DNA of 64,000 nt from Akkermansiaceae bacterium (GCA_024233115.1 JACKQB010000005.1:310001-374000); one strand, 5' to 3'; shown: positions 36,005 to 45,624, numbered from the stretch's first letter. The notes: a model not told the origin generated them from the sequence alone. A program made the numbers and translations.

Positions 36005-37519
36005 ATGATCTCCTTATCGCCAAATCACGATCTTGTCACATTTGCCGACCAATGTGGCTGGTCGGTATGTGAGGAGCTGGATAGGAGCGGGCGAGCTTCG
36101 CAGGGGCAATTTTTTTCGCCAGCGGAGACTGCCCGTTATCTTGCGTCGTGTTATACCAATGCATCATTCGGCAACAAGATCGTGCTCCATGACCCGGGTG
36201 CCGGAAGCGGTGTGTTATCAGCAGCATTCGTAGAATCTTTGCTGAAACGCGTGCAGAAAGGGCAGGTGAAGAAACCTTCACACGTCACCCTCGTCGCATG
36301 TGAACAGGACGGAGATTTTTTGCAGGCCTTGCATGATGTTCTGAATCGATGCAAAATGGCACTGGAACAGCAGGGCATCTCTGCAAAGGTTATCATTCGG
36401 GAAAGCGACTGGATTGAAAGTAGCGTTGAGTCATTGGATAGTGGACTTTTGCCTTCAGAAAAAATTCCGTTAGCGACACATGCCATTTTAAATCCTCCGT
36501 ATAAAAAGCTGTCTTCCTCGTCAAAGCAACGTCGTTTGCTATCGCGCGTAGGCATTGAAACCAGTAACCTTTACTCGGCATTTGTGTGGCTATGTGTACT
36601 CCAGACGAAGCCGAAAGGTGAACTATGTGCGATCACTCCGCGCAGTTTCTGTAATGGTCCGTATTTTAGGCCTTTTCGTAATGCCATATTGGAGAGCACA
36701 CAAATTAGGCTCCTTCATCAAATTGATTCGCGTAACGAAGTCTTTCAACGTGACAAGGTGCTACAAGAAAACATCATTTATCTCCTGAGCAAAAAGCCAA
36801 CCAGACAGTCCAAGGTGACGTTGGCATGCGGTAGCTTTGCCCAAATTAAGTTGCGTAAAATGAATCTGGACGAAGTAGTTCACCCTCAGGATTCGGAGAG
36901 TTTTATTCATCTTGCGACCGAGAGCGATCATCAATCTGCTAGAGACTTTGTCATGAATCAATCGTCGAGTCTGGTCGAGCTTGGTCTGAATGTTTCGACA
37001 GGGCCAGTAGTCGATTTTCGACTGCGTAAGGATCTTAGCCACAGTCAAAGTGCTGACACATATCCTTTGATCTATCCGCACCTTTTCAACAATGGCAAGG
37101 TACTCCGCCCCCCTCAGAAATCGGAGGATGCCGATAACCTGCGTCAGCGCAAAAAACCTGTTGCGATACGCGACACTGCCCGCACAGAGAAGTTTCTCGT
37201 AAAGCGTGGTTGTTATGTTCTGATCAAGCGTTTCACGTCCAAGGAGGAGAAACGCCGCATTGTTGCCTGTGTTCTTGATCCCAAGGATTTTCCAGAAAAG
37301 AAGATCGGACTAGAGAACCATATCAACTATTTCCATGCTAACGGAAAAGGTTTGACCAAAAAACTCGCCAAAGGTCTCGCCGCCTATCTCAATTCGCCAG
37401 AAGTAGATCAGTATTTCCGCCAATTCAACGGACACACCCAGGTCAATGCAACCGATCTGAGGAACCTGCGCTATCCAACGGAAGATGAGCTAATCTCCGG
37501 AAATCCTAGAACTCGATAA
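36005..37519 (+). CDS. Adenine-specific DNA methyltransferase (PstI/BsuBI-type)
   Basis: A 504-residue N6-adenine methyltransferase. The SAM-binding motif I is DPGAGSGVLSAAF (about residues 55-67) and the catalytic motif IV is NPPY (in ILNPPYKKL, about residue 163). Length and the N-terminal QGQFFSPAETARYLAS resemble M.PstI/M.BsuBI enzymes. The endonuclease gene of the same family starts two bases after its stop. If specificity is that of the family it modifies CTGCAG; this is inference. Base composition is clearly more AT-rich than the flanking genes, indicating transfer. Confidence 0.9.
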   Translation: MISLSPNHDLVTFADQCGWSVCEELDRSGRASQGQFFSPAETARYLASCYTNASFGNKIVLHDPGAGSGVLSAAFVESLLKRVQKGQVKKPSHVTLVACEQDGDFLQALHDVLNRCKMALEQQGISAKVIIRESDWIESSVESLDSGLLPSEKIPLATHAILNPPYKKLSSSSKQRRLLSRVGIETSNLYSAFVWLCVLQTKPKGELCAITPRSFCNGPYFRPFRNAILESTQIRLLHQIDSRNEVFQRDKVLQENIIYLLSKKPTRQSKVTLACGSFAQIKLRKMNLDEVVHPQDSESFIHLATESDHQSARDFVMNQSSSLVELGLNVSTGPVVDFRLRKDLSHSQSADTYPLIYPHLFNNGKVLRPPQKSEDADNLRQRKKPVAIRDTARTEKFLVKRGCYVLIKRFTSKEEKRRIVACVLDPKDFPEKKIGLENHINYFHANGKGLTKKLAKGLAAYLNSPEVDQYFRQFNGHTQVNATDLRNLRYPTEDELISGNPRTR

Positions 37520-37521
37520 AC

Positions 37522-38465
37522 ATGACCCACTTAAGGATTCGACAGGCGCTCAAGATATTGCAGACTCTGAAAGCACCACGTGAGCAGCAAAACGAACGTT
37601 CTGCTCTTACTCTTCTGGCGCAGGCAAATATACAGCCTAAAATGACTTGGGGCAGAGCCACTGCACCGCTTCGTAAAATCACAGAAATGATGGAGTGGAT
37701 GGAGCAACATTACGGGGTAAAGTATGCGCCCAATACACGCGAAACGATTCGGCGACAAACGGTTCACCAATTCGTGCAGATGGGTTTACTTGTTGAAAAT
37801 CCAGATTGCCCAGACCGCCCCATCAATAGCCCGAAATGGTGTTACCAGCTTACGGAAAGCGCTCTCGATTTACTCAAGACTTATGCAGGAAAACACTGGA
37901 AGGAATCGCTGGCTGCATACCTCAAAACATCGGGAGGAGAGAACAGGCTGCGGGAGCGTCATCGCGACTTGCCGATGACCCCCATCGAACTGCCTGAAGG
38001 TCAGACCATCGAACTCTCTGCCGGAGGTCAAAACGTACCATCCAGGAGATCGTGGAGCAATTCTGCCCTCGCTTCGTACCCGGAGGAAAAGTCCTTCTTG
38101 TAGGTGATGCTGGAAATAAAAATGTGATCGAAGACGATGGTGCATTATCCGCTCTAGGCATCGAACTGGAAGCTCGTGGCAAAGCACCTGATGTGGTTCT
38201 GTATGATGTTAAACGAGACTGGTTGATCGTCATTGAAGCCGTGACCTCACACGGTCCAATCGACCAAAAACGTAGAAATGAAATCGCCGACCTGTTTTCA
38301 GGTGCGAAAGCCGGGATCGTGTATGTAACAGCGTTTTCTGATACAGCGGGTTATGTCAAATTCGCCCGCGCGATTGCGTGGGAAACCGAAGTTTGGATTG
38401 CCGAAGCCCCTGAGCATCTCATCCATTACAATGGCACGCGTTTTTTGGGGCCATACGATGGTTAG
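37522..38465 (+). pseudogene. BsuBI/PstI-type restriction endonuclease, frameshifted
   Basis: Two frames together make one family-like protein. The first, from ATG 37522, gives the N-terminal DNA-recognition part through PEGQTIELSAGGQN. The second, readable from about 38040 (IQEIVEQFCPRFVPGG) to 38465, gives the catalytic part VLLVGDAGNKN, VEAV-like IEAVTSHGPIDQKRR and the end EVWIAEAPEHLIHYNG. Between GGQN and IQEIV there are five bases where a multiple of three is needed, so one base is missing near 38035-38039. As read, the enzyme should be inactive, leaving a solitary methylase. A sequencing error or a real null are both possible. Confidence 0.85.
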
Positions 38466-38487
38466 ACGCACGCGGCCCAAGTGGCAA

Positions 38488-38539
38488 ACAACACCCCTCC
38501 CTGCCGCCACCGCCGTGCACCGGATCATGCGTGAGCTGT
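38488..38539 (+). repeat. Direct repeat, copy B (meaB 3' end remnant)
   Basis: 52 bp nearly identical to the last 51 bp of meaB; the extra C puts it out of frame with any start. It encodes, in the right frame, PLPAATAVHRIMREL then TAG. It has no promoter or start and is a remnant. Confidence 0.9.
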
Positions 38540-38553
38540 AGGCGACCCCGTCA

Positions 38554-39945
38554 TCATTCCCCGCCCGCACTGAGCTCCTTCGCAATCGTGCGCATCATCC
38601 TCTCGTTGAGTGGATAGATGGTGACGATCGCGACCGAGACAATTCCGAAAGCCGCTGGAATCAGGCTGAAGAGCAGCAGCATCCCCTGCAAACTGTCGGG
38701 CGACTGTTCTTGGTTGGCGGCAAAACCCACCTGGGACATGAGCTGCAGGGCCACAAAAGCGCCGAACGCCCAGCCTATTTTTTGCGACATGGTGGAGGCT
38801 GAAAAAACAAGCCCCGTGGCACGGCGTCCGTGTTTCCACTGGGCGTAGTCAGCCGAGTCCGCATACATGGCCCATAACAACACACTCATGGGACCTCCGG
38901 TCATCGACGCGAGCATCTGCAGGGCAAACATCAAGGGCACCTGCCCGGGCTTGAGGAAATAGAACATCGATGTGCTGAGGATGGCGATGATGAAGAGTAT
39001 GATGAATGCTGATTTCTTACCGACCAGTCGGGCGAACCAGCCGACGACCAGCACGCCGATCAGCGAGAAGATCTGCCCGACGGTGTTGAAGGCGGAGGCC
39101 AAAGTCTCAAAGTCGTAGGTACCGGCGAACAGGGGCAGGGAAAGTGTCTGTTCACCCACATAATATTTGAAGTAATGCACGGTGACGCTACCGCGAATCG
39201 CAATAAACAGAATGAAGGTTATCGTGGTGCAGAGCAGGATCCACCAGGGACGGTTCCGCATCAGTGATTTGAGATCTTTGCTCACGGAGGACTTTTGTGT
39301 TGAGCTGGGTTTGACCCTCTCCCTGGTGCCGCGAAAGGCGATCAGGAAAAAAACAACCGCGGCGATGCCGTAAATGATAAACGATTGTTGCCAGCCCTTG
39401 GCTTCGTTGCCGTTGCCGAGGAAGCCGACCATGGGCAGCAGGGTGGCGGATACGATGATCCCGGCACCAAAGGCGAACATGAACTTGATCGATGAGACAG
39501 AGGTGCGGTCGGTGGAATCCGATGAGATTACGCCAAGCAGGGCCGTGTAGGGGATATTGATCGCCGTGTAGAGGATCATGATGCCAAAAAAAGTGGTGTA
39601 TGCCCAGATGGCCTTACCCGTGGATCCAAAGTCCGGGGTAGTGAAGGTGAGCACCCCCATTACGGCGAAAGGCACGCAGAGCCACAGCAACCAGGGCCTG
39701 AAGCTCCCCCATCGCGTGCTGGTGCGATCCGCGATCATACCCATCACCGGGTCGTTCACTCCGTCGAAGATGCGGCTGATCAGAAACATCGTCGCTGCAA
39801 ACCCCGCCGTCAGCCCAAAAACATCGGTGTAGAAATAGGGCAGATAGAGCATGAACGTCTGCCAATACAGGACCGACGCAAGATCGCCGAAACCATAGGA
39901 AATCTTTTCCCGCAGGTCGGGTCGATCGGATGGGGCGGCGGACAT
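38554..39945 (-). CDS. GPH-family sugar:cation symporter
   Basis: A 463-residue membrane transporter of the glycoside-pentoside-hexuronide family (MFS-like, MelB type) with about 12 hydrophobic segments. Family marks are EKISYGFGDLASVLYW near the N-terminus, ISRIFDGVNDPVMGMIADRT and, in loop 4-5, TSTRWGSFRPWLLW. Start ATG 39945 gives this standard N-terminus. It lies 38 bp after the GH130 gene in the same direction, so it probably imports the mannoside that GH130 cleaves. Confidence 0.9.
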   Translation of the reverse strand: MSAAPSDRPDLREKISYGFGDLASVLYWQTFMLYLPYFYTDVFGLTAGFAATMFLISRIFDGVNDPVMGMIADRTSTRWGSFRPWLLWLCVPFAVMGVLTFTTPDFGSTGKAIWAYTTFFGIMILYTAINIPYTALLGVISSDSTDRTSVSSIKFMFAFGAGIIVSATLLPMVGFLGNGNEAKGWQQSFIIYGIAAVVFFLIAFRGTRERVKPSSTQKSSVSKDLKSLMRNRPWWILLCTTITFILFIAIRGSVTVHYFKYYVGEQTLSLPLFAGTYDFETLASAFNTVGQIFSLIGVLVVGWFARLVGKKSAFIILFIIAILSTSMFYFLKPGQVPLMFALQMLASMTGGPMSVLLWAMYADSADYAQWKHGRRATGLVFSASTMSQKIGWAFGAFVALQLMSQVGFAANQEQSPDSLQGMLLLFSLIPAAFGIVSVAIVTIYPLNERMMRTIAKELSAGGE

Positions 39946-39983
39946 GGTTTGATGTTGGCTGTTTCCAGCGGAGTGTTGGAAAA

Positions 39984-40985
39984 TCAATTTGTCGAGTTCG
40001 CTGCCAGCCAGTCGAGGATCTCGTCGACCTGGCAGAAAGCAAGTGCCGAAACGGTGTCTGCGCAGCCATAGTAAATGGCGATCCGGCCGGTCTCCGCATC
40101 GCAGAGCGCGGCGGTGGGGAAGACGACGTTAGGGACATCACCAACGCACTCGTACGTTTCGCGTGGGTTGAGCAGATAGGGTTTGGATCGGTGCAGGACT
40201 TTCCATGGTTGTTCCAGATCGAGCAAGGCGACGCCCATCGAATAGACATAGCCGTTACAAGATAACAGCACACCATGATAGAACATCAGCCAACCCCTGG
40301 TGGTTTCAATCGGAGTCGGACCCGCACCTATTTTGAGGCTCTGCCAGCCGTCGGTGGCGTTCATCACAAAGCGGTGCGAGCCCCAGTGGGTCAGGTCGGG
40401 GCTATGACTCAGATAGATGTCGCCGAAGGGGGTGTGGCCACTGTCGCTGGGCCGGTTCAGCATCACATACCGACCATCGATTTTCCGGGGAAACAGCACA
40501 CCGTTGCGATTGAACGGCAGAAAGGAGTTCTCCAGTTGGTGGAATGTTTTGAAATCCCTGGTCCAGGCAATGCCAATGGTCGGACCGTGATAGCCGTTAC
40601 ACCAGATGACATAGTAGCGGTCTTCCAGCCAGACGACTCGCGGGTCATAACCGTAAACCCATTCGGCAATCTCCGGGATATCGCATTCAAAGTGGATTCT
40701 CTCGGGGTTGATATCCCAGTCGATTCCATTTTCACTGAAGCCGACGTGGAGCTGCATTTCGCGCGCGGTGTTGTCACAGCGGAAGACCCCGGCAAACTTA
40801 CCCTCGAAGGGAACCGCGGCACTGTTGAAAACCGAGTTACAGGACGGGAACGGGCTGCGCTCCACGATGGGGTTCTCCGAGTAACGCCAGACCGGGTGGG
40901 GATAGTCGGTGGGTTTGTCTTGCCAGGGAATGTTAGGAAGGGCCGGGCCCACAACGGTAGCCGACGGAGTTGCTTGTTTCATCAT
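39984..40985 (-). CDS. GH130 beta-mannoside phosphorylase-like protein
   Basis: A 333-residue five-bladed beta-propeller protein of family GH130. No signal peptide, so cytoplasmic. Recognisable are the ENPIVERS start of the fold, NSAAVPFEGKFAGVFRCD, and YGYDPRVVWLEDRYYVIWCN holding the putative general acid Asp; GAGPTPIETTRGWLMFYHGV carries phosphate-binding residues. Members phosphorolyse beta-1,2 or beta-1,4 mannosides to mannose 1-phosphate. Two ATGs in tandem (40985, 40982) are both possible starts. Confidence 0.9.
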   Translation of the reverse strand: MMKQATPSATVVGPALPNIPWQDKPTDYPHPVWRYSENPIVERSPFPSCNSVFNSAAVPFEGKFAGVFRCDNTAREMQLHVGFSENGIDWDINPERIHFECDIPEIAEWVYGYDPRVVWLEDRYYVIWCNGYHGPTIGIAWTRDFKTFHQLENSFLPFNRNGVLFPRKIDGRYVMLNRPSDSGHTPFGDIYLSHSPDLTHWGSHRFVMNATDGWQSLKIGAGPTPIETTRGWLMFYHGVLLSCNGYVYSMGVALLDLEQPWKVLHRSKPYLLNPRETYECVGDVPNVVFPTAALCDAETGRIAIYYGCADTVSALAFCQVDEILDWLAANSTN

Positions 40986-41207
40986 GGTTGTTTTGGAAAA
41001 AGGAAATCGGAAATGGTTTCAATCCGATTGAGCGTCAGCATAATTTTCCAATCAACTTTGCCAAGGTTATAAGTTTGGGAAATACCCAGGTATTCCAGAT
41101 GACCTGGCCAGCCAGTGAGTGGACAGGAGTGTCCACCCTCCCCAAGTCAGCCGCTTTGCCGCGTGATGCCGCTGCAGCATCGGTATTGATGCCGCAGTAG
41201 GGCAATG

Positions 41208-41221
41208 ACCACGCGCGTGGT
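41208..41221. terminator. 14-bp perfect palindrome after the PEP-CTERM gene
   Basis: ACCACGCGCGTGGT lies four bases beyond the minus-strand stop at 41225. No U-run follows; it may be a weak terminator or a chance palindrome. Confidence 0.3.
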
Positions 41222-41224
41222 GAC

Positions 41225-42196
41225 CTAGCATGGTTGCCACCTACGATGGGACATCATCAGGCATGTGATTCCGAAACCTAACAAAAATAGCGACGAAGGC
41301 TCGGGAACGATGAAGACATCCAGTGCATTCACGTTGTCTCCCGGAGTAAGTCCGAGCGAGCCCGCCAAGGCAAAGGGAACGGCTGAAACGGGTCCACCGC
41401 CGGAGGCGATGAGGATGTCACCGGGCCCGGCAGACAGCCCTGGAAGGGACGGTGAGCCGGGGGCGAGGGAAAACAGGATGGTGTCCGCTGCGCCGTAAAT
41501 ACCGTCGCCATCATCAAAGACGACCAGGGCATCGATGTCGTCGGCCGCGGACAGGCCGAGGCCGGCTGCGGTCACATAAGCTGGAGGGAAGGCGGTGTAT
41601 CCGGGGGCTGCTGCGGTGATGAAAATATCGGCTGAAAATCCAGGTAATGTCAGACTATCTGACGTCCAGTAAATCGAGCCGCCGATTGGAGGCGGCAGCC
41701 GCAGGTCCAGCGCGTTTAGGTTGTCTGTGGGTAGTCCGCCGATCATCTCGATGAGTCCGAGTCCGATCGGGGCAGTGCCAGCCCCCGGAGGGGAAGCGCC
41801 ATTTCCATCAAACAGCAGGGTGTTGAATAATGGCGCGGCGATCGTGGCGGCGTAGACATCGGCCGACTGCTCACCGAGGCCGCCACTGCTTTCCACGAAA
41901 GTGGCGGTGCCGGGAATGCCGCCGGATACCCGGTCGACACTGAAGGCGAAGCCTGAGACGGATGCGAAGGATGTATGGGAATGGCCGTAGGAAATGCCGT
42001 TAACATCGAAGCCCGAGCCTCCGCCGGGGAGTACGGGGAAGGGGCCGGCTGTTAGAATGTCATCGGTCGGTGCGCCCGTGGGGCTGGCGGCATCGAGGGA
42101 AAATGATATGGCCAACGCGGAGGGCCAGGTGAAGACGAGGCAAATGCAGCTGATGATCGCTGCGAGTGAGGTATGGGGGGACGTGCGAGTGTGCAT
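41225..42196 (-). CDS. PEP-CTERM surface/exopolysaccharide-associated protein
   Basis: A 323-residue exported protein. The N-terminal signal is LAAIISCICLVFTWPSALA. The C-terminus has the full PEP-CTERM sorting signal: VPEPSS, a hydrophobic LFLLGFGITCLMM helix and a basic SHRR tail, processed by an exosortase encoded elsewhere. The body is Gly/Ala/Pro-rich with repeated short NALDLRL and NALDVF units. I chose ATG 42196, which begins the signal peptide. Three GTGCATGG words overlap the start region (42191, 42211, 42223), giving more than one in-frame ATGCAC. Confidence 0.85.
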   Translation of the reverse strand: MHTRTSPHTSLAAIISCICLVFTWPSALAISFSLDAASPTGAPTDDILTAGPFPVLPGGGSGFDVNGISYGHSHTSFASVSGFAFSVDRVSGGIPGTATFVESSGGLGEQSADVYAATIAAPLFNTLLFDGNGASPPGAGTAPIGLGLIEMIGGLPTDNLNALDLRLPPPIGGSIYWTSDSLTLPGFSADIFITAAAPGYTAFPPAYVTAAGLGLSAADDIDALVVFDDGDGIYGAADTILFSLAPGSPSLPGLSAGPGDILIASGGGPVSAVPFALAGSLGLTPGDNVNALDVFIVPEPSSLFLLGFGITCLMMSHRRWQPC

Positions 42197-42503
42197 GGCT
42201 CTATGGGGTTGTGCATGGGGTTGTGCATGGTTTTCCCGGAGTAGAATGGGGGCATACCCATTCAATTTTCCGAGCACTACAGGGTAGACACGGGTAAAGG
42301 CATGGGTAAATAAAAATATGCTACTACCGTAAAACGTGATTTTAAATGATAGAACAAAGCCCCCCCGGCGGGCAGTGGACCGCATGTGAAACCCCGCCAC
42401 GCGAGGCAGGCCCTACCAGCCACAAGGAGGTGGCAAGCCACGCGCTCTCAATAGGGGTCTATGACAGCCGGGGCCGCAACTGGACGATTGATGAGCGCGA
42501 ATA
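42197..42503. other. Intergenic region between PEP-CTERM gene and PVC dehydrogenase
   Basis: About 307 bp. The part next to 42197 is the PEP-CTERM promoter/leader and holds the GTGCATGG repeats. The rest is GC-rich with a short inverted word pair (GTGGCAAGCCAC-like near 42430) that may end the upstream operon. No gene seen. Confidence 0.4.
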
Positions 42504-44774
42504 TTATAATTCAGTCGCTTTGTAAGGCTCGCTCCGGTCTTTGGTGTCGGTGCGGACTTGCTTGACGAGTTTGGCATCCACGGCCTTTGCCTTGTTGCCC
42601 CAGCTGTTTCTAACAAAAGTCATGACGTCGGCGATATCCTGGTCGGAAATCGCGGCATTGGCACCGAGTCCAGGCATGGCGAGGGCCGGGGTGTAGACCG
42701 TGCCGTCGACCCTAACAGGGCCGGTCATACCGTGAAGCAGAACCTTGGAGAGGCGGGTGGCGTTGCCTGTGACCCATTCCGATTTGACCAGTGGTGGACC
42801 GAGGCTGGTGAGGCCATTGCCGTCGTCACCGTGGCAACCTATGCAGGCGGCTTTGGTGGTGAAGACTTCCTGGCCACGTATAAATGAGGCGAGTTCCTTG
42901 CCATGGAGGTGTTTGCCTGGAGAGCTGGTTTTGACGGACCTGGCCTGGGATGCAGCCACGATCATTTTTTCCAGTGATGCGTCGGCGACTTTGCCGTGTT
43001 GATTGTGGAAATGAGCCGCGTTTTCACCGAGGCCGCTGATGAAGGCTTCACGAAGCAGGTCTGCATTGGGGTTTTTAAGTACGAGTTGCAGCGCTTTTTC
43101 CGGTTGGTCCGCGACAGCCAGCGCACGGACCAGGGAGTGTAGGATACGAGCTTCGGGTTTGATCCCATCGATGACATCTACCGTGCTTGGTTCGGAAATC
43201 CGCCTGATGGAAACAATATCAAGGGCGGTGGCCACCACCTCGGGATCGGATGATTTCAAAGCGGCTTCAAGGGCTTGGTAGGATTCCAGGTTGAGCCCGT
43301 CCAGCGTCCATAGCGCATGGATTTGCCCCAGGGGTTTGGTGTCATCCGAGGCTAGCTCAACCAGTGGTTTGAGCACACTGGTATCGCCGGATTCAACGAT
43401 CAGGCGTTGCGCGGTATCGCGATGCAGCCCGTTGGGGTGATTGAGGAATTCAACGAGTCGGCCAGCCGCCAATCCTTCCATGCGTGGCACGGGGGATGCG
43501 GGGGTGTCGGCATAGCGGATACGGTAGATCCTGCCGGTTGACGGCGGGGTTTTATCCAGACCACGGCTGATGTACTGCTTGCGCAGGTAGGAGGTCATGT
43601 AGGTCTTGTGCTGGAGCATACCGAAATACATATCGACCATCCAGAGCGTGCCATCGGGTCCGGTGTAGAGGTTGCAGGGGAGGAACCATTCATCGGTGCT
43701 GGCAAGGAACTCATTGGTGCCGAGTGGATGGCTTCCGCTGGGTTTGTTCCAGGCATCGCGGGTGAGCTGGATGGCTTTGACCAGGTCGGCTGATGGTTCG
43801 CAGGAGAATGCCATACCCTGTGCCGAGGCGGGGAAGTTATCGCCCCGGTAGATCACGACTCCACATGAGGCGGTGGCGTTGACCAGCTTTCCGTTTTTGT
43901 CGAGGGTGCCCTTCATGTATCCCCGGTTAACGCCGGGGGTCATGTGAATCGGGTGGACACGGTTAGAGCCGAGGCGGTGGGTCATTTTGGCCGCGGGAGG
44001 ATTGCCGGGGTTGCCCCGGAAGAAGTTCGGGCGAAACCGGTCACCTTGCAGCAAGGTGCTGTTGTTGTTGTAGTAGAGCCTTCCCGCATTGTCCTTGGTA
44101 ATACCCCACTGGCCCCGGTGGTCGGTGGCCTCGGTGACCCATTTGCCGTTGAAACGACGGTAACGCTTGGCGTATTTGGCGCTGTAATACCAGTTGTCGT
44201 GGCCGTAGATCAAGCCGTTGGCACCGTGTTCCGGGTTGCCTGCCTTGGCGTAGTCGGGGTCGACAACGATGGGCTCGCCCACTGGGACAAGCCCTTTCCT
44301 TTTGATGAAATAGAGGGCGTTGCCACTGGTGTAGAGGCAGCCGTCGCTGGTGACAGAGACGGCGCGTGGCAGCACCAGCCCATCGAGAAAAGTGGTGACC
44401 TGATCGGTTTTGCCATCGCCATCGGTGTCCTCCAGCACACGGATGCGGCCATTGGGCGTCTTTTCCCCATTGCCGGAAATATCCGGCATGTAGCTGCGCA
44501 TCTCACAGGTCCATGCGCGCCCGTTCGCATCGAATGAGATGGCAACGGCCAGATCGACATCGGTGCCGTAGGCTACGGGTTCGATCACGTAACCGCTGGC
44601 AATTTTGAAGCTGTTCAGCGCATCCCGCAGACTGAGATAAGGCGACGGCGGTATTTTGGCGGCAGGGATGGGGTCGATCATCTCGTGCCCCTTGCGGTCG
44701 CCTTGCTGGGCCGGGCAGACGACCGTGGTGGCCGCAAGGCAGAGGAATGCGCAGAACGCGCTTCGTTGGATCAT
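42504..44774 (-). CDS. PVC-type membrane-bound dehydrogenase with HEAT-like repeats and cytochrome c
   Basis: A 756-residue exported protein with signal peptide (AFCAFLCLAATTVVCPAQ). The N-terminal half is a sorbosone/glucose-dehydrogenase-like beta-propeller (YVIEPVAYGTDVDLAVAIS, EDTDGDGKTDQVTTF). The middle (about 450-600) is alpha-helical, HEAT-like. The C-terminus contains a c-type heme site CIGCH with distal Met candidates. Such proteins are characteristic of Verrucomicrobia and Planctomycetes and probably oxidise sugars in the periplasm. It is the last gene of a five-gene minus-strand operon. Confidence 0.88.
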   Translation of the reverse strand: MIQRSAFCAFLCLAATTVVCPAQQGDRKGHEMIDPIPAAKIPPSPYLSLRDALNSFKIASGYVIEPVAYGTDVDLAVAISFDANGRAWTCEMRSYMPDISGNGEKTPNGRIRVLEDTDGDGKTDQVTTFLDGLVLPRAVSVTSDGCLYTSGNALYFIKRKGLVPVGEPIVVDPDYAKAGNPEHGANGLIYGHDNWYYSAKYAKRYRRFNGKWVTEATDHRGQWGITKDNAGRLYYNNNSTLLQGDRFRPNFFRGNPGNPPAAKMTHRLGSNRVHPIHMTPGVNRGYMKGTLDKNGKLVNATASCGVVIYRGDNFPASAQGMAFSCEPSADLVKAIQLTRDAWNKPSGSHPLGTNEFLASTDEWFLPCNLYTGPDGTLWMVDMYFGMLQHKTYMTSYLRKQYISRGLDKTPPSTGRIYRIRYADTPASPVPRMEGLAAGRLVEFLNHPNGLHRDTAQRLIVESGDTSVLKPLVELASDDTKPLGQIHALWTLDGLNLESYQALEAALKSSDPEVVATALDIVSIRRISEPSTVDVIDGIKPEARILHSLVRALAVADQPEKALQLVLKNPNADLLREAFISGLGENAAHFHNQHGKVADASLEKMIVAASQARSVKTSSPGKHLHGKELASFIRGQEVFTTKAACIGCHGDDGNGLTSLGPPLVKSEWVTGNATRLSKVLLHGMTGPVRVDGTVYTPALAMPGLGANAAISDQDIADVMTFVRNSWGNKAKAVDAKLVKQVRTDTKDRSEPYKATEL

Positions 44775-44820
44775 AGCGACAACGTGGGTGAATACAGGGT
44801 GCCCCATCCCGGGGGGGCTA

Positions 44821-45513
44821 CTAGAGCTGCTTCAGGGTCAGGTTGCGCCAGCGGACGTTACATGATTTGCCGCCGTGAACCTGAAGCCCGAAAAAGCCTT
44901 CGCGGGTATCGTGCTTGGGGTCTTTATCAACATAATCGACACGTTTCTCGCCGTTGAGCCAGGTCTGGATGTGGTTGCCCTGGCAGCGGATCACGATGGT
45001 GTTCCATTCCGTCCATTTGAAGAGTTTCTTCCCTTGGGCGGTGAATTTGGCGCTGTGCTCCTTGTCCGTTTGTTTGGGGAAGAGCCAACCGCGACGGGCT
45101 TCGTCATAGAGTCCGGCGCTCCATGAGCGGTCGGTGTTGTCGCCTTCGCACTGGTAACCGTTGACCCGGCCGTTGCCATCCTTGGAGGGCTTTTGGAGGG
45201 CGCGGAACATCAGGCCGGAGTTGCCGGTCCGGTCGTCGAATTTAAATTCATAGCTAAGCTCGAAGTCGCCGTAGGTTTTCTCGGTGCGCAGGAAGGTGTT
45301 GCCCCTGACGTTTTTACCAAACCCGACGATACATCCGTCTTCGACTTTGTACTGGCCGTTGCCGCCGACTACTTTCCAACCATCAAGTGTTTTGCCATCG
45401 AAGAGCTGGATGGTTTTGCCGGCTTCTGCCGCAGGTTTTTCCTTGGCCACGTCTTTGGCGTGGGCGCAGGAGATCAAGGGGATGAGTCCGAGGAGTAGGA
45501 GAGTTGATTTCAT
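44821..45513 (-). CDS. 3-keto-disaccharide hydrolase domain (DUF1080) protein
   Basis: A 230-residue exported protein with a lipoprotein-like signal (LLLLGLIPLISCAHA; Cys at about residue 16). The LamG/concanavalin-like DUF1080 domain shows IQLFDGKTLDGWKV at its start, NSGLMFRA in the middle and GFFGLQVHGG near the end. Family members hydrolyse 3-keto-glycosides made by oxidoreductases, which fits the dehydrogenases on both sides. Gaps to neighbours are 46 and 111 bp. Confidence 0.88.
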   Translation of the reverse strand: MKSTLLLLGLIPLISCAHAKDVAKEKPAAEAGKTIQLFDGKTLDGWKVVGGNGQYKVEDGCIVGFGKNVRGNTFLRTEKTYGDFELSYEFKFDDRTGNSGLMFRALQKPSKDGNGRVNGYQCEGDNTDRSWSAGLYDEARRGWLFPKQTDKEHSAKFTAQGKKLFKWTEWNTIVIRCQGNHIQTWLNGEKRVDYVDKDPKHDTREGFFGLQVHGGKSCNVRWRNLTLKQL

Positions 45514-45624
45514 GGTGTTGTTATTTTACTGGATTACTTAGGTATGTATACGACCAAATTTCCGAGTTTCTAGGATGAAATGCGGAACAGTTTTTTATGT
45601 TTTACGACAGCAGGTCAGCTTCAT

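Larger units (their letters stand above)
35686..38539. mobile_element. Restriction-modification insert with target duplication
   Basis: AT-richer segment carrying a methyltransferase and a broken endonuclease gene, inserted precisely after meaB and followed by a second copy of the meaB 3' end. No integrase or transposase is present. Insertion of restriction-modification genes with long target duplication is a known mode, and this fits it. Confidence 0.75.
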
